From the NCBI GenBank assembly GCA_963971425.1, contig OZ020518.1, positions 9,093,989 through 9,157,988 on the forward strand: a stretch of DNA of 64,000 bases. Reading direction: 5' to 3'. This stretch comes from Bryoerythrophyllum caledonicum. Lineage: Eukaryota > Streptophyta > Bryopsida > Pottiales > Pottiaceae. The translations under genes and the position numbers were made by a program. The notes below the pieces were generated by a model, which saw only the letters and a program-made list of their open reading frames with translations, was not told where the DNA came from and searched no databases. Position 1 is the first letter of the stretch, and each line of letters starts with the position of its first letter. Positions 29,593 through 39,927 of this stretch are shown here, one piece after another.

Positions 29593-29817
29593 ACTTGGAA
29601 CTTAGAGTTAGAGCTTAGACACAACTAGGGTTGTAAGAGTTTAGAGGTTTTTGAGGTTACATTGAGTGGAAAAGACTTTGCCATGTAAAAACTATGACCT
29701 AGCCAATAAAATCCGACGTGATTTGAGGTTTTATGAGGAGTTTTGAGCAAATCAGGGTTTCTTAGGGTTTCTATGGTTTATGTGAAAGTGAGTTTGTAGG
29801 TCAATCTCCCTTTAACA
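29230..29817 (+). repeat. 3' LTR of the gene-less LTR element
   Basis: 588 bp, about 40 bp longer than the 5' LTR because its CT microsatellite (about 29,529-29,592) is expanded. Otherwise collinear with the left copy. Confidence 0.9.
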
Positions 29818-29822
29818 TCACC

Positions 29823-30105
29823 ATTGTAAAGTATCTTTTCAAATACGTCTACGAAGGTCACAATCGTGCAAATGTGGTCTTGGAAAGCACCAACAAGATC
29901 TAACAATATGTCGATGGTTGTTACGTCGCTCCATTTGAGGCAATATGGAGGCTATTTGGATTTTCAATGCATAATGAATCTCCAACAATCCAGCGTCTGC
30001 AAGTTCATTTATCCAATCCTTCGTGAGTGACGTTGAATGCAAATCTAACGGACATTCTTGACACAAGTCAAATTAGAAGACATGATCAGATGGAATGTTT
30101 TTAGT
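29823..30105 (+). pseudogene. Helitron Rep-domain fragment
   Basis: The frame starting at 29,823 reads KYLFKYVYEGHNRANVVLES, then QYVDGCYVAPFEAIWRLFGF, MHNESPTIQRLQVHLSNPS and NANLTDILDTSQIRR. This is the plant Helitron-like protein around the third Rep motif (the two-tyrosine KYLFKY box) and the following domain. Two in-frame stops interrupt it (after TNKI and after SNPS), so it is dead. No helicase domain follows. It begins right at the edge of the gene-less LTR element, whose insertion probably separated it from any upstream part. Confidence 0.75.
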
Positions 30106-31389
30106 TGTAGTTCTTATCTATTTAGGATTCCAACCAAAAGGATAGGGATTGAGCACTAGGGAGGAAATTTGCTACATGCAGAAGAATAGGTTGTTTCAAC
30201 TTAAAAAATTGGCCAACACTTTGGGCAAATTTTGGAGATTTAAATCTTTCTAAGACATTCATTTTGCATTTAATCTAATCACTTATTATATTAAACCTTA
30301 AGGCTAACCTCAATTCCCTATTTAGTTTATATTTCATTAAGGCTCCTATTTGATTTCTTCAAAATAATACTTGCCCATGTGCCATTTCATTGCTACCTCC
30401 AATCCACTTGGCTCCAATATTTTTTCCAATTCACTTGTAATAGCTTTTTATAAGAAGGAACTTGCAATAAGGCAATCTAAAAGAAGAAACTTGCAACAAG
30501 GCAATCTAGATGAAGGAACCAAGAATGTCAGAATGTGAGCAGTGAGCGATGAGCAGTGAGGGGTAAGCAATTTTTTTTTTCAGTTGGGCACCTTAGAACC
30601 ACAGATTTGGGGTGATCTACAAGAAACAATTTTACATTGTCACCTATTTCCATGGTATGAAAAAAGTTCAAAATGGGAGAAAATTTGATTAAAAAATCCA
30701 AAAATTATCTGTTTGGAGGATATTTGGATGAATGTAGATAGATGGATGAATGTAGATAGATGAATGTAGATAAATGATTGCTTAGCTTATAGTTTAAAGA
30801 ATATAACAACTTATAAAATATTAATAAAAGCTTTTTAGTCTCAGCTAGAACTAAGCAATTACATAGAATGCAATAATTTCTTCAAGTGATTTCAACACTG
30901 ATATTGGCAGTCTATAGCAGCTTTCTGATCAAGACCTCCGACTTTTGGTCGGAGCTAATGGTCGGAGCTAATTGGGTACCTAGTGGTAGAAATATGCTAA
31001 AGTTGCAACACAATTTGAAAATTCATAAGTGATTTGATTTTCATTGGAAAAACATGAAATCACTTGGGTTGAGAAAAAAACCTAATGTTCTTTCACTAAA
31101 AAAATATCTTAGAAATACTTCAGTTTTTAATTTGCCATTTTCTTTAAAGTGGTGGTCATGGGCCCAAAACTCTAGTTATATGAAGAGGGTAGAAGCCAAG
31201 ACAAACAGAGCTGAAAACAAACCAGCGAGTTGACATTAATTGACACAACATCTTCAGAACAAAAATTGCTTCTAACATATCCCTGATATTGATCTCTCAC
31301 AGTTGGAAATTGAAAAATTTTAACCTCTAAGGTACCGTGACAGTTTTACACCAAAAACACTTCAAAATTGTTGGATTCTAGTGCAATGA
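30106..31389. other. AT-rich non-coding stretch
   Basis: Contains short local duplications (AAGAAGGAACTTGCAA-type near 30,450-30,500; GATGAATGTAGATA near 30,730-30,770). No supported gene. Confidence 0.45.
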
Positions 31390-32000
31390 ATGAAGAAGGA
31401 AATAAAAACTTTTATTTCTAGTTTCGACTGTAGGATCTCAGTTAAAAATTATTAAGTAATATACTCCCAAAATTTCATAAACTTTGGCCACACGGATTGA
31501 AAGATTATAGTGTTTGAAGTCAAGCAAATGGTTAATTTTCTTCCCTGCGTTCAGTGGATCAACAGACTTTGACTTTGCTTGGTGTCAATTTTTTGCACTA
31601 CATTAGGTCTTAATCCATTACCATCTTGTTAAGCATGATGTTAGTTCCATATACACCAATTTTTACAGGTAGAAGATGAGTGTAGCATATTCAAAACAAC
31701 TGTGCAAGGAGTCGAGGTTTGAAATTTGCCAATTCACTTTTATTTTTTGTGAACTTAATATGTTTTCGATTGATAATCGGAATGGTCAATTAGAAGGTTT
31801 ACACCACATATTGTTGTGGAAAAAATAAAAAGTGAAAAATATAAAGATATCTAGGTTTTATGTGGAAAAGAAGAAGTTTTTTTGGTACCTTGCCCGACAA
31901 TGAGTGACAATGTGTGAAAATGTTTGACTTGGGTTGGTATGCTATTTTTTACTAAAGACAAGAACTTTTTTTGGACAGTTTAAAGGGAAATAATATTACT
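31390..32000 (-). repeat. R1 dispersed repeat, copy E
   Basis: R1 landmarks in reverse-complement order, from the terminal segment (about 31,440) to the ACATTTTCACAC box (about 31,920). Read on the minus strand it has GGGCAAGGTACC followed by AACTTCTTCTTTTCC, an uninterrupted version of the Tc1 insertion site (TA at 31,886-31,887). Confidence 0.65.
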
Positions 32001-32280
32001 TGCGAGTATTAACAATCTCACATTCAATAGATTGTCCTAGCAAAAGTTTTTAGAGGTGCCCGAGGTGCCTGCTTTCCCCATTTGAAATTCAAACCCCTAT
32101 AACTTTTTCATCAAATGTCCAATTTAGGGGAAAATTTGTTTTTCCACTACGGTCTTGGTATTGCCTTTCTCTAGTAAATATTTCAAAGAAGAATGTTGGA
32201 AATTGACACCGTAGGAACCTGACCGAACTTTCAAAAAGCCCATTTTTGACACTTGGTCCTTTAGGGGTTAAAAAACCTAC

Positions 32281-34545
32281 CGAGGGGCACCTCTGTACCA
32301 AGGAACGCCCTGAGGGCAAATCCTTTTTTTTATAAAAACACAAAAAAAAAAAAAAATAATAATAATAATAATAATAATAATTTTTAAAATTACATTAAAA
32401 AAACTCAATAAGAAAGAAAACCAGCCGAGGGGCATCTTGGTACCGAGGAGCGCCCTAAGGGCGAAACCAAGGGAAACAAAAAAAAATACAAAAAAAATTA
32501 AATTTAAAAAAAAAAAAAATTGTCCCCCATTAAGAAATTTTCTCTTGTAGGGGTTATCCAAATTGCCCATTTGGCACTCCAAACTTCTCCATAAATTTGA
32601 ATACAAAAATTCTTGCTTCCACTACAATTTTACATAATTTTACAATTCTTGCTTCCACTACAATTTGAGTGAGGGGAAAAATGGCACCTTGGTACCAAAG
32701 TGTCCATTTTGCACTCCAAACTTTTATGTTATTTTGAACACTAAAATTCTTGCTTCCACTACAACTTTACATAATTTGAGTGAGGGGAAAGATGGCACCT
32801 TGGTACCAAAGTGCCCCTTACGTACTCTCAGTGTTTTTGTAATATTGGACATTGAAATTTCTACGTTGAAATGATGGGTTAAGTACGGTTCCTTGGACTA
32901 TATTTTAAGGACTATTACTTATTGTTCTTGGAATTTGTAATCTACATTTTTCTAATTGTTCTCCATGAGCTTTTTGGTACCAAGGAGAAGTTTCAATACG
33001 CCTTGATTTAGTCATCACATCCTTTTTTAAAATTTGAATCTACGTTTTATTGGTTGTTCTTTATGAGGCTTCTTGGTATGGAGGAGCAGTCTCCAAGGAG
33101 TTTGTTTTTGTTCTTCCTCTATGCCTTTCTTAGGTTTCCAAACTCTACACTTTGTTCGTTGTATCTTACGAGCCTCCTCGATACCGAGGAACATTATCCA
33201 TGGTCATTTTCTTTGGTTTTTTCTTCATGTCTTTCTTAGGATCCTAACATCTACACTTTGGTCGTTGTATTATTATAAGCCTCCTGAGCACCGAGGAGCA
33301 GTCTCCATAGAATTCTTTTTCTGTTCTTTCCTCATGATTTTCTCAGAACCTAATATATACACTCAGGTGGATTGCTTGTTTCTAAGTTCTGCATTCTGTT
33401 GGACGTAGGCTAATAGACTCCTGAGCACCAAGGTGCGGTTCTGTAATGTGTATTTTCAATGTTTTAGACGTAAGTGCGGTATTTTGGGCTTTTTTTCATG
33501 TTTTCTCCTTAAATCTTGTACATTTTTTAGTTCACATCTCTAGCTGCAATAGAAATATGCTCCTTGATATCGAGGAGCGATTCTCTGGGCTATTTTGATT
33601 TTTATTCTCTACTTTGCTTCTTGCCCAAATCATGGTTTTGCACTTTTCAAGTGCAACCTAAATAGGCACCTCAGTACCGAGGTGTGGTTCCTAGGGCTAT
33701 TTGTTTTTTATTCTTCACTTCACGACTAGCCAAAATCATGTTTTTGCATTCCTCATGTGCAACCTAAATAGGCTTCTTGGCATCGAGGGGTCGTTCTCAG
33801 GGCTCTTGGTTTTCTGCTCTTTACTTCAGTGTGAGCTCATATCTTCCTTTGCGCACTTATAAGCGAGGACCTAAATAGACTCATCGGCGCCAATGGAGAC
33901 AGCTGCTTGGTACCGACGAGGCTCATAAGATACAACCAATAAAGTGTAGAGTTCAGGAAACTAAGAATGGCATGGAGGAAAAACCCAAAAGAAACACAAT
34001 GGAGACTGCTCCTCAGTTCTAAGAAGGCTCATGAAAAAAAACCACTAAAATGTAGATTCAAGAATCAAAAGACATGGAGGAAAAACCAAAAAAATTGCCC
34101 ATTGGAACTGCTCTTTAGTACTAATTTCCACTTTGTTACCGAGGTGTCATTTTTTCCCCTCACTAAAATTATGTATATTTGTAGTAGAGGCAAGAATTTT
34201 AGTAGAAGTTTGGAGTGCCAAATGGATACTTTGGTATCGAGGTGCCATTTCCCCCTCATTGAATATTTGTAAAGTTCACTGATTTCTTTTGTGTGAAAAA
34301 TAGTAGGATTTTTTTTGGTGAAAAAATGCAACTACAATAATGAACAGCGCTCCATATAGGCGTTTTGGTATCAAAGTGCCTATTTTTCCTTAATCAAATA
34401 TTTGTAAAGTTCACTAATTTCTTTTGTGTGGAAAATGGTAGGATTTCTTTTTAGTTAAAAAACGCAACAAGTATGCATAGTGCTCCATATGGGCACTTTG
34501 GTACCAAGGTGCCTATTTTCCAATCATTGCATATTTGTAAAGTTG
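32281..34545. repeat. Foldback-like inverted array of about 110-bp units with a KpnI palindrome
   Basis: At least 15 copies of a motif near GGCACCTYGGTACCGAGGTGC recur every 90-140 bp. Unit type A (TGGCACTCCAAACTT...AAATTCTTGC) runs forward at about 32,550-32,890 and inverted at about 34,130-34,260. Unit type B (GAGCAGTCTCC...CTACACTTTG..GGTTGTAT) runs forward at about 33,060-33,300 and inverted at about 33,890-34,110. A third class (about 140 bp) fills 34,260-34,540. The whole is an imperfect inverted repeat centred near 33.5-33.8 kb, like the tandem-built arms of foldback transposons. No transposase seen; frames inside are incidental. An ATA microsatellite lies at about 32,356-32,382. Confidence 0.7.
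32795..32814. repeat. Near-perfect 20-nt palindrome, representative copy
   Basis: Differs at one base from the perfect palindrome GCACCTTGGTACCAAGGTGC. Similar copies lie at 32,684-32,703 and 34,493-34,512. Confidence 0.8.
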
Positions 34546-35040
34546 ACTGATTCTTTTCATATGACCAACGGTAAAATTCTCACAGTAGAAAAATACTTTA
34601 ATACATAAAAAATTGTTTCTTAACCTCTAAATGAAAAAAGTACCAAGATAGGATTCTAGTGATTTTGGGTAGCTTACATCAATGTCAATTTAGATCAGGA
34701 ATTTTGGGAATTTTTATCATAGATGCATTCAAGTAATAGCTTCGTGGGGAAAAAAAGTCTTGAAACAAATACACAAAATTAAAGTTATTGAGGTTCAAAG
34801 TTTGAAACCGGGAGTGTGGGCAGTGTGGGCGGTGTGGGCAAGGTACTGCAGAGCTAAGTAGTACTATTGTAGAGCTTGAATAGTACCACTGTAGAGTTGA
34901 ATAGTGCATTTTTTGGTGGCAGGCAACAATGAAGGAAAGTTCTTGGAAACCTTCATTGTTTTTACTTAAAAACGCATAGAAATTAAGGATTTCACCTTTT
35001 TGAAGTAATATTTTTTTCTTTCAATAGAAAAATCCATGAT
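34546..35040. other. Non-coding stretch
   Basis: Holds about three degenerate copies of a unit like TAGTACTATTGTAGAGCTTGA (34,845-34,905) next to GTGTGGGCGGTGTGGGC. No gene supported. Confidence 0.4.
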
Positions 35041-35044
35041 ACTT

Positions 35045-36076
35045 CTATCCGTCGTTCCAATCACGTCTTTGACTCGGCCCAACGCCACTTGAGTACGGCC
35101 CGCTTGAATAAACATCATACAAGTTATTGTACTGCTTGTTCATGTAGCGGGTTTCATCTTCGAGCCTGCGGATGTACTCTTCCTGGCTCTGTATTGTGGC
35201 TTCATGCATTTGTCTCTTGAACTCGGCATCATCATCCTCATGAGGTCCAAATGTTGGTGGAAGTGTATTGTCACTCTCATATGTGCTCTAGCCATATCCA
35301 TCATACGAGACGGGTGCATAGTTTGGGGTGTGGTGTTCTTCCTCCTTTCTCTGGGAATTACGACAAGACTCGTATGTATCCCTTGGATACGTTGGCGTAT
35401 AGCTCTGAGGGGTGTTGGTTCTTGTACTACATTGGCCGCCTTTGTAGTGATGGCCGCCACTTCCCCCACCAAATGATACTGGCGCGGAACGTATATCATT
35501 GCCATAGTTGTAGTCGTTGTAGTTATGGCCCTCATACTCCTGTGGAGGTGTCCGCCGTTGTTGCTGGGCATCGAGATCGTCCCCGGATCTTTGGTTAGAC
35601 CAAGGTGGCCAACAATCACTCGGTTGATTCCAGGTGGTTGGTATAAAATGTTGGCATCGATCCATGAGGCTGACATTACGACCCGCCACGGTGCGCCAAT
35701 CCACATCCTTGTGTAGGACAATTTCTGCCCAAAACATCGCCATGTTTGAGTACAACATGATCTTCGGCCTCGGGTTGCGCACACCCACTGCAATAGTGAC
35801 CTCATGATATTGATGCAGAAAATGGTGGCTCTGACAACTGCTCGCTAGACCTTCACGCCGCGGCCCCGATATCCTCGCTTGTGCCCTGGGCCACAACTTC
35901 ATGAGGTGCTTCATCTTCACGTACCTCTTGCACATGGTGCAAGTCCAGAGCCTCTCTTCCTCATGCTCCCATCCATATTCTACGACAACATCTACATTGT
36001 CCGTTGCATCCCAATCCATCTCAGAGGCTTTCTCCTTTGGAGTAACGGGCCAGTTAGACCTTGGCACCTTCCCCAA
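35045..36076 (-). pseudogene. Transposon-like ORF with zinc-finger-like N-terminus (hAT/BED-like?)
   Basis: A frame of about 343 codons is interrupted once, by TAG at 35,288-35,290. The N-terminal part has YGWEHEEERLWTCTMCKRYV, a CxxC box like the first half of a BED finger. The middle is rich in Gly/Tyr/Asn, and the end is acidic and Gln/Arg/Tyr-rich (SQEEYIRRLEDETRYMNKQY). No hAT catalytic core is visible, so the element may be internally deleted. The 5' end is uncertain because the first in-frame ATG is well inside; an acceptor-like AG occurs at about 36,067. A GC-rich leader lies directly upstream. Assignment to hAT is a guess from the N-terminal layout. Confidence 0.35.
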
Positions 36077-36123
36077 TTAGAACAAACAATTCAATGTGTT
36101 AAAGAAAATCAAATGAAATAAAA

Positions 36124-36500
36124 ATGAATGAGTGCACTCGAGGGGGCGCAAGCGATGAGGCAGAAAATGCCAAAGCGACAAGCTCGCCCAGTGAAGTGTG
36201 GGAGAATGGTGGGCCGTCCGCCTTTAATGCCGACCGCGGATGGCGGACGGTCGGGGAATCGTCCGGGCCGTCCGATGGCGGACGGCCTTGGGCACATCGC
36301 CTGATCGGACGGCGGTGCTATCGCCACCGACATTTGCGACCGTCGGATTGGTCGCGGCCGTATGATCGGACGGCCATGGCTGTCCGTAGCCGTCGGATTG
36401 GACGGCCTCTCCTCTCTGCTCCTCCACTTCTCTCCGTTCCTTCCCCTCCCCTCCCAACTCCCTTCCCTCTCCTGCACTTCCTTTTCAAGTACGGTTGACA
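36124..36500 (-). repeat. GC-rich block of GGCCGTCCGATC-type repeats
   Basis: About eight degenerate copies of GGCCGTCCGATC or its complement in both orientations, sitting 5' of the broken ORF at 35.0-36.1 kb. It resembles subterminal repeats of plant DNA transposons. A similar block appears at 45,763-45,860. Confidence 0.45.
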
Positions 36501-36859
36501 TTGCATGTGCACTCCAAATTAGGAGATGGAGTCGTGTGTATTATTGGTCAGAGAAATGTCGGGAAGATTTTATGCGCATTCACGTGGATATTCCATTGTG
36601 CGCGTGGAAGCATATGAATTATATAATTTCTTAATAATGGTTCCACTTAAAATATCCTACATAACATATAAGAGATGCTCGTATCTTTTTTATCTTTGAC
36701 AAACTAGGAGGAAATTGGAATGGCCCACGGGCACAATGTTCCAAGGGCCAAGGGTGCATTGCCCACGGCATAGTCATAACTTTGTATGGGAGGATTTTTG
36801 GCCCCTACGGAACTAAATCTCATTTGCGGAGAGTTTTCAATTTTGGGCAAGTTGCTAGA
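36501..36859. other. Non-coding stretch
   Basis: Nothing recognised. Confidence 0.4.
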
Positions 36860-37159
36860 ATTCAAAACAAAATAATTTTCTTCTGAAAATTTTATGTTTG
36901 ATTGTCCCTAGGATGAGCTATTTGAATGTATTAATTTTATTTATTTGGATTTCTGGTTCAAAATTTAGTAGCACTCAAAGTGAAAATGGTGAGCCCGACC
37001 ATCTAAAAACTTTTCCTAGAATTTTCTATTGACATTGAGGTTTTTCATACTCATGAAGAATATTACCTTCTTCAAAGATTTCCAAAAAAAATGATGTCTT
37101 TATTGTGAAATCGCATTTTAATCGAAATAAAATATTTTCACCCTTTTTTGGGCAATGTA
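36860..37159 (+). repeat. R1 dispersed repeat, copy F, left part
   Basis: R1 landmarks (GATTGTCCCTAGGATGAGCT, TTTGGATTTCTGGTT, CTATTGACATTGAGG) end at the TA where the Tc1-like element begins. The copy continues at 40,868. Confidence 0.65.
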
Positions 37160-38104
37160 CAGTAGGGTGACATTCAAATTGGCGTTTGGGCAATTCCAGG
37201 GATGGTGTCCCACACTGCTGCCAACTTTGACGCCCTCCACAGGGCTGAAAAATTGTTCTTTTACCCTGAAATTTTGGGAACAGCATCACCTCTATGTTAA
37301 AAACATGCATACCAAATTTCAAGTCCAGAGGACTTATAAAACAAAAGATATTAAAAATTAACCACCATGGGGTAGCTGTGAGAAAAGTTTCTCAACCGCC
37401 AACTTTGACACCATCCCAAGGATTGAGGAAATTTTTTTTGCCCATGGAATTTTTGGAGTGAGAACACCTTTATGTTGATTACATGTGTGGAAATTTTCAA
37501 GTCCAATAAATGCACAAAAAAAATCACATCCCAAATCTACCAACATGTGTAATTGTGAGAAAAAAAGGGAAAAACCATTTTACTACTTCCAACTTTGACA
37601 CCCTCCCTAGGATTGAGGGTTTGTTATTTCAACATGAAATTTTTGACACATGGTAACCTTTATGTTGATAACATGTGGAAAAATTTTCAAGGCCAAAAAA
37701 TGTATTCAAAAGAAGATATTCAAAATCTACTAACATGGGGGTTAGTTGTGAGAAAAGTTTCACAGCTGCCCACTTTGACACCCTCCCAAGAATTCAAAAA
37801 AAATTATTTGTCCATGAAATTTTGGGTATGAAGTCACCTTCACGTCAAATACAAGTGTGGAAAATTTCAAAATCCAAAAGATTTACACAAAAAACATATA
37901 CCAAGTCTACCAACATGTATTGTTGTGACAAACAAAGGGGAAAGTTTACCACTACTTCCAACTTCAACACCCTTCCTAGGATTGAGTTTTTGTTGATACA
38001 TAATGAAATTTTGGCCACAAGATCATCTCTATATTGGTAACATATGAGATAGATTTCAAAGCCAAAAGATGTATATACAAAAAAAAAAATTCCATATCTA
38101 CCAA
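37160..38104 (+). repeat. Left TIR, built from five degenerate units of about 185 bp
   Basis: A CAACTTTGACACCCTCCCTA box followed by a GGATTGAGG-type box recurs at about 37,227, 37,401, 37,590, 37,766 and 37,957, each with a downstream ATGAAATTTTGG segment and a CTACCAACATG segment. The same series appears inverted in the right TIR. Confidence 0.9.
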
Positions 38105-38399
38105 TGTTTGTAACAATGAGAAACTATATTGAAGGGGCATATTGAGAATGTCAAATTGTCTTTGACACCTCGTACTCTTCATTGTTTTTATTCATGTGAC
38201 TAAGCTACCAAACATAAATGCATCTTGAAAAGATCAATGAAATCTACATGTAGAATTGCAGAGTTGTTTTGTGTAGAAGAATCCACTTGTCATAAGGTTT
38301 GGTGTGCATTGTGCACGTATAACGAGTTTTCTCCTCCAAATATCTGTTGAGCACTATGTAAAGGAAATGTTGTGTGTATTTTGTCATGTGATTTGTAAT

Positions 38400-38780
38400 A
38401 GAGTGAATGTTGAGATGGTATTGAGAGTGAATGTTGAGATGGTATTGAGTGGACATATTAGATATGGGCTGAGTGTTGTTGACTGATTGAGTAGACAAAT
38501 CACATATGGGCTGATCCATTGAGTAGGCATATCACATATGGGCTGATCCATTGAGTGGGCATATCACATATGGGCTGATTTATTGAGTGGATATATTTTT
38601 TTTTTGTTGAGTGTTGTTGACTAGTTTACTGAGTGTTGACGAATCACATGTGGCATGAGTATGTCCAAGAGTATTTTTTGGTTCACTCAATTGATGCACA
38701 TGCCATGGTTATCATCTAATGCACATGCCATGGTTATCACCTAATGCACATGCCAATGTGAGTGTTATGTTGTTGATTGA
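38400..38780. repeat. Short tandem repeats inside the Tc1-like element
   Basis: Two copies of GAGTGAATGTTGAGATGGTA, three to four copies of a CATATGGGCTGATCCATTGA unit, then about three copies of AATGCACATGCCATGGTTAT. They lie between the left TIR and the transposase, in the place of a promoter or leader. Confidence 0.8.
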
Positions 38781-38921
38781 TTTATTTAGTGCACATGCCA
38801 TAAGCTGAGTCCTTTGTGTTTACTGAATTATATAATCCAATTGCCATAGGTTGAGTGTTATATTGATTACTTATTGAAGAGCATTTAGTATTGTATCAAC
38901 ATCATAAAAAATAGTCTATAA

Positions 38922-39927
38922 TGGCAATTTCAGATGAAATCCGTGCTCGCATTATAGGTTTGAGTGAGGGAGGAAATACAGGAGTTCAAATGCAGCCATT
39001 ACTGGAGTTTCTGTTAGAACAGTTCAGAGGTTAGTAAAAACGTTTAAAGAAGATGGAACTTATAAGCGCAAACCTTGCGGTGGAAGTCACGCTGAAAAAC
39101 TTAGTGAGAGAGATGTGAATAATATTGTGCGTTATGCAAAAACTCATCGTCGTTCCTCGGTCTCAGAGATTACTAATATGTGCCGTACTCAAGTGTGTAG
39201 ACGTACTATTCAAAGGGTATTATATAAAAGTAGTATTTTTAGTCGAATTGCAGTCAAAAAACCTTTCTTGACATCCCATCACATGTCTCAACGGTTAGCT
39301 TTTGCTCAGAAGTACCATGGATGGAGTCCAAAAGAGTCGGAGCATATTGTTTGGACAGATGAATCTACTTTTGAGATTGGAAAAAGTTCTCGGCAAATTC
39401 ATGTTTGGAGAAGTGCATATGAGCGTTATTCATCAAGTTGTATAGTTCCTAGTTTTAAAAGTGGACGGACATCTTTGATGATTTGGGGTGCATTTGCTGG
39501 AGGACAAAAGTCACAACTTGTCTTTATGCCAAAAACTCAACGTTCTGCTAAAGATTTTATTGAAGTGGTCTACGATGGCAAATTGATTCATTTCTTGAGT
39601 AGACTTCCAGAAGGAGTGCTAATGGAAGATGGTGCACCTGTTCATCGTAGCAAAACATGTGAAGAATGGAGACAAACCAACCAACTCGAAAAGCTCAATT
39701 GGCCTGCAAACTCTCCCGATCTCAATCCAATCGAGAATGTCTGGAGGATGCTAAAAGATGTTGTGCAACATGGCAAGGAATGCCCTAGAAACTTAGAAGT
39801 GATGAAGGTGGTTCTTGAAAAAGAGTGGAATTTGGTTAGTGGTACAAAGCTCCTTCAACTATGTCATTCTATGCCCTCAAGGTTACAAGCGGTGATTGAT
39901 GCTAATGGAGGACATACACGTTGGTAG
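38922..39927 (+). pseudogene. Tc1-like DD34E transposase, one frameshift near the N-terminus
   Basis: Cut-and-paste transposase, about 335 codons, the usual Tc1 length. It starts ATG at 38,922 (MAISDEIRARIIGLSEGGNT). A shift at about 38,988-38,991, consistent with one missing base, moves the reading into the frame with ITGVSVRTVQRLVKTF, a paired-like helix-turn-helix. The frame is then open to 39,927. Catalytic residues are visible: Asp in HIVWTDES (39,358-39,360), Asp in LMEDGAPVH (39,628-39,630) and Glu in NPIENVW (39,733-39,735), with 34 residues between the last two, hence DD34E. Plant mariner-like elements are generally DD39D, so this is the Tc1 rather than the usual plant lineage. The stop codon lies inside the right TIR. 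Confidence 0.93.

Larger units (their letters stand above)
26212..29817. mobile_element. Complete gene-less (non-autonomous) LTR retrotransposon
   Basis: Two directly repeated LTRs start TGTTAAG and end TTTAACA, and the element is flanked by a perfect 5-bp duplication TCACC (26,207-26,211 and 29,818-29,822). A primer-site-like TTGGCGACC follows the left LTR, and a purine tract (AGAAGGAGGATAA) precedes the right one. The 2.47-kb interior encodes no gag or pol. It is made of layered tandem repeats (27.04-27.20, 27.39-27.57, 27.59-28.31 kb and a pair at about 28,660 and 29,020). By eye the LTRs differ at about 27 sites (roughly 5%), mostly transitions, so the insertion is moderately old. Movement would require proteins from another element. 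LARD/TRIM-like in type, family unknown. It looks structurally whole. Confidence 0.9.

Noticed and set aside
32277-32606. Hydrophobic Phe/Ile-rich ORF
   Set aside because: Translation of poly-A/poly-T and ATA microsatellite inside the palindrome array.
35140-35805. Second long minus-strand ORF overlapping the 35-36 kb pseudogene
   Set aside because: Its residues are Arg/Thr/Met-skewed, as for an out-of-frame shadow; the other frame is open nearly throughout and has structured ends.
37155-38040. ORFs repeated in both arms of the Tc1-like element
   Set aside because: They are the forward and reverse copies of the same TIR. The peptide similarity reflects DNA repeats, not a gene.
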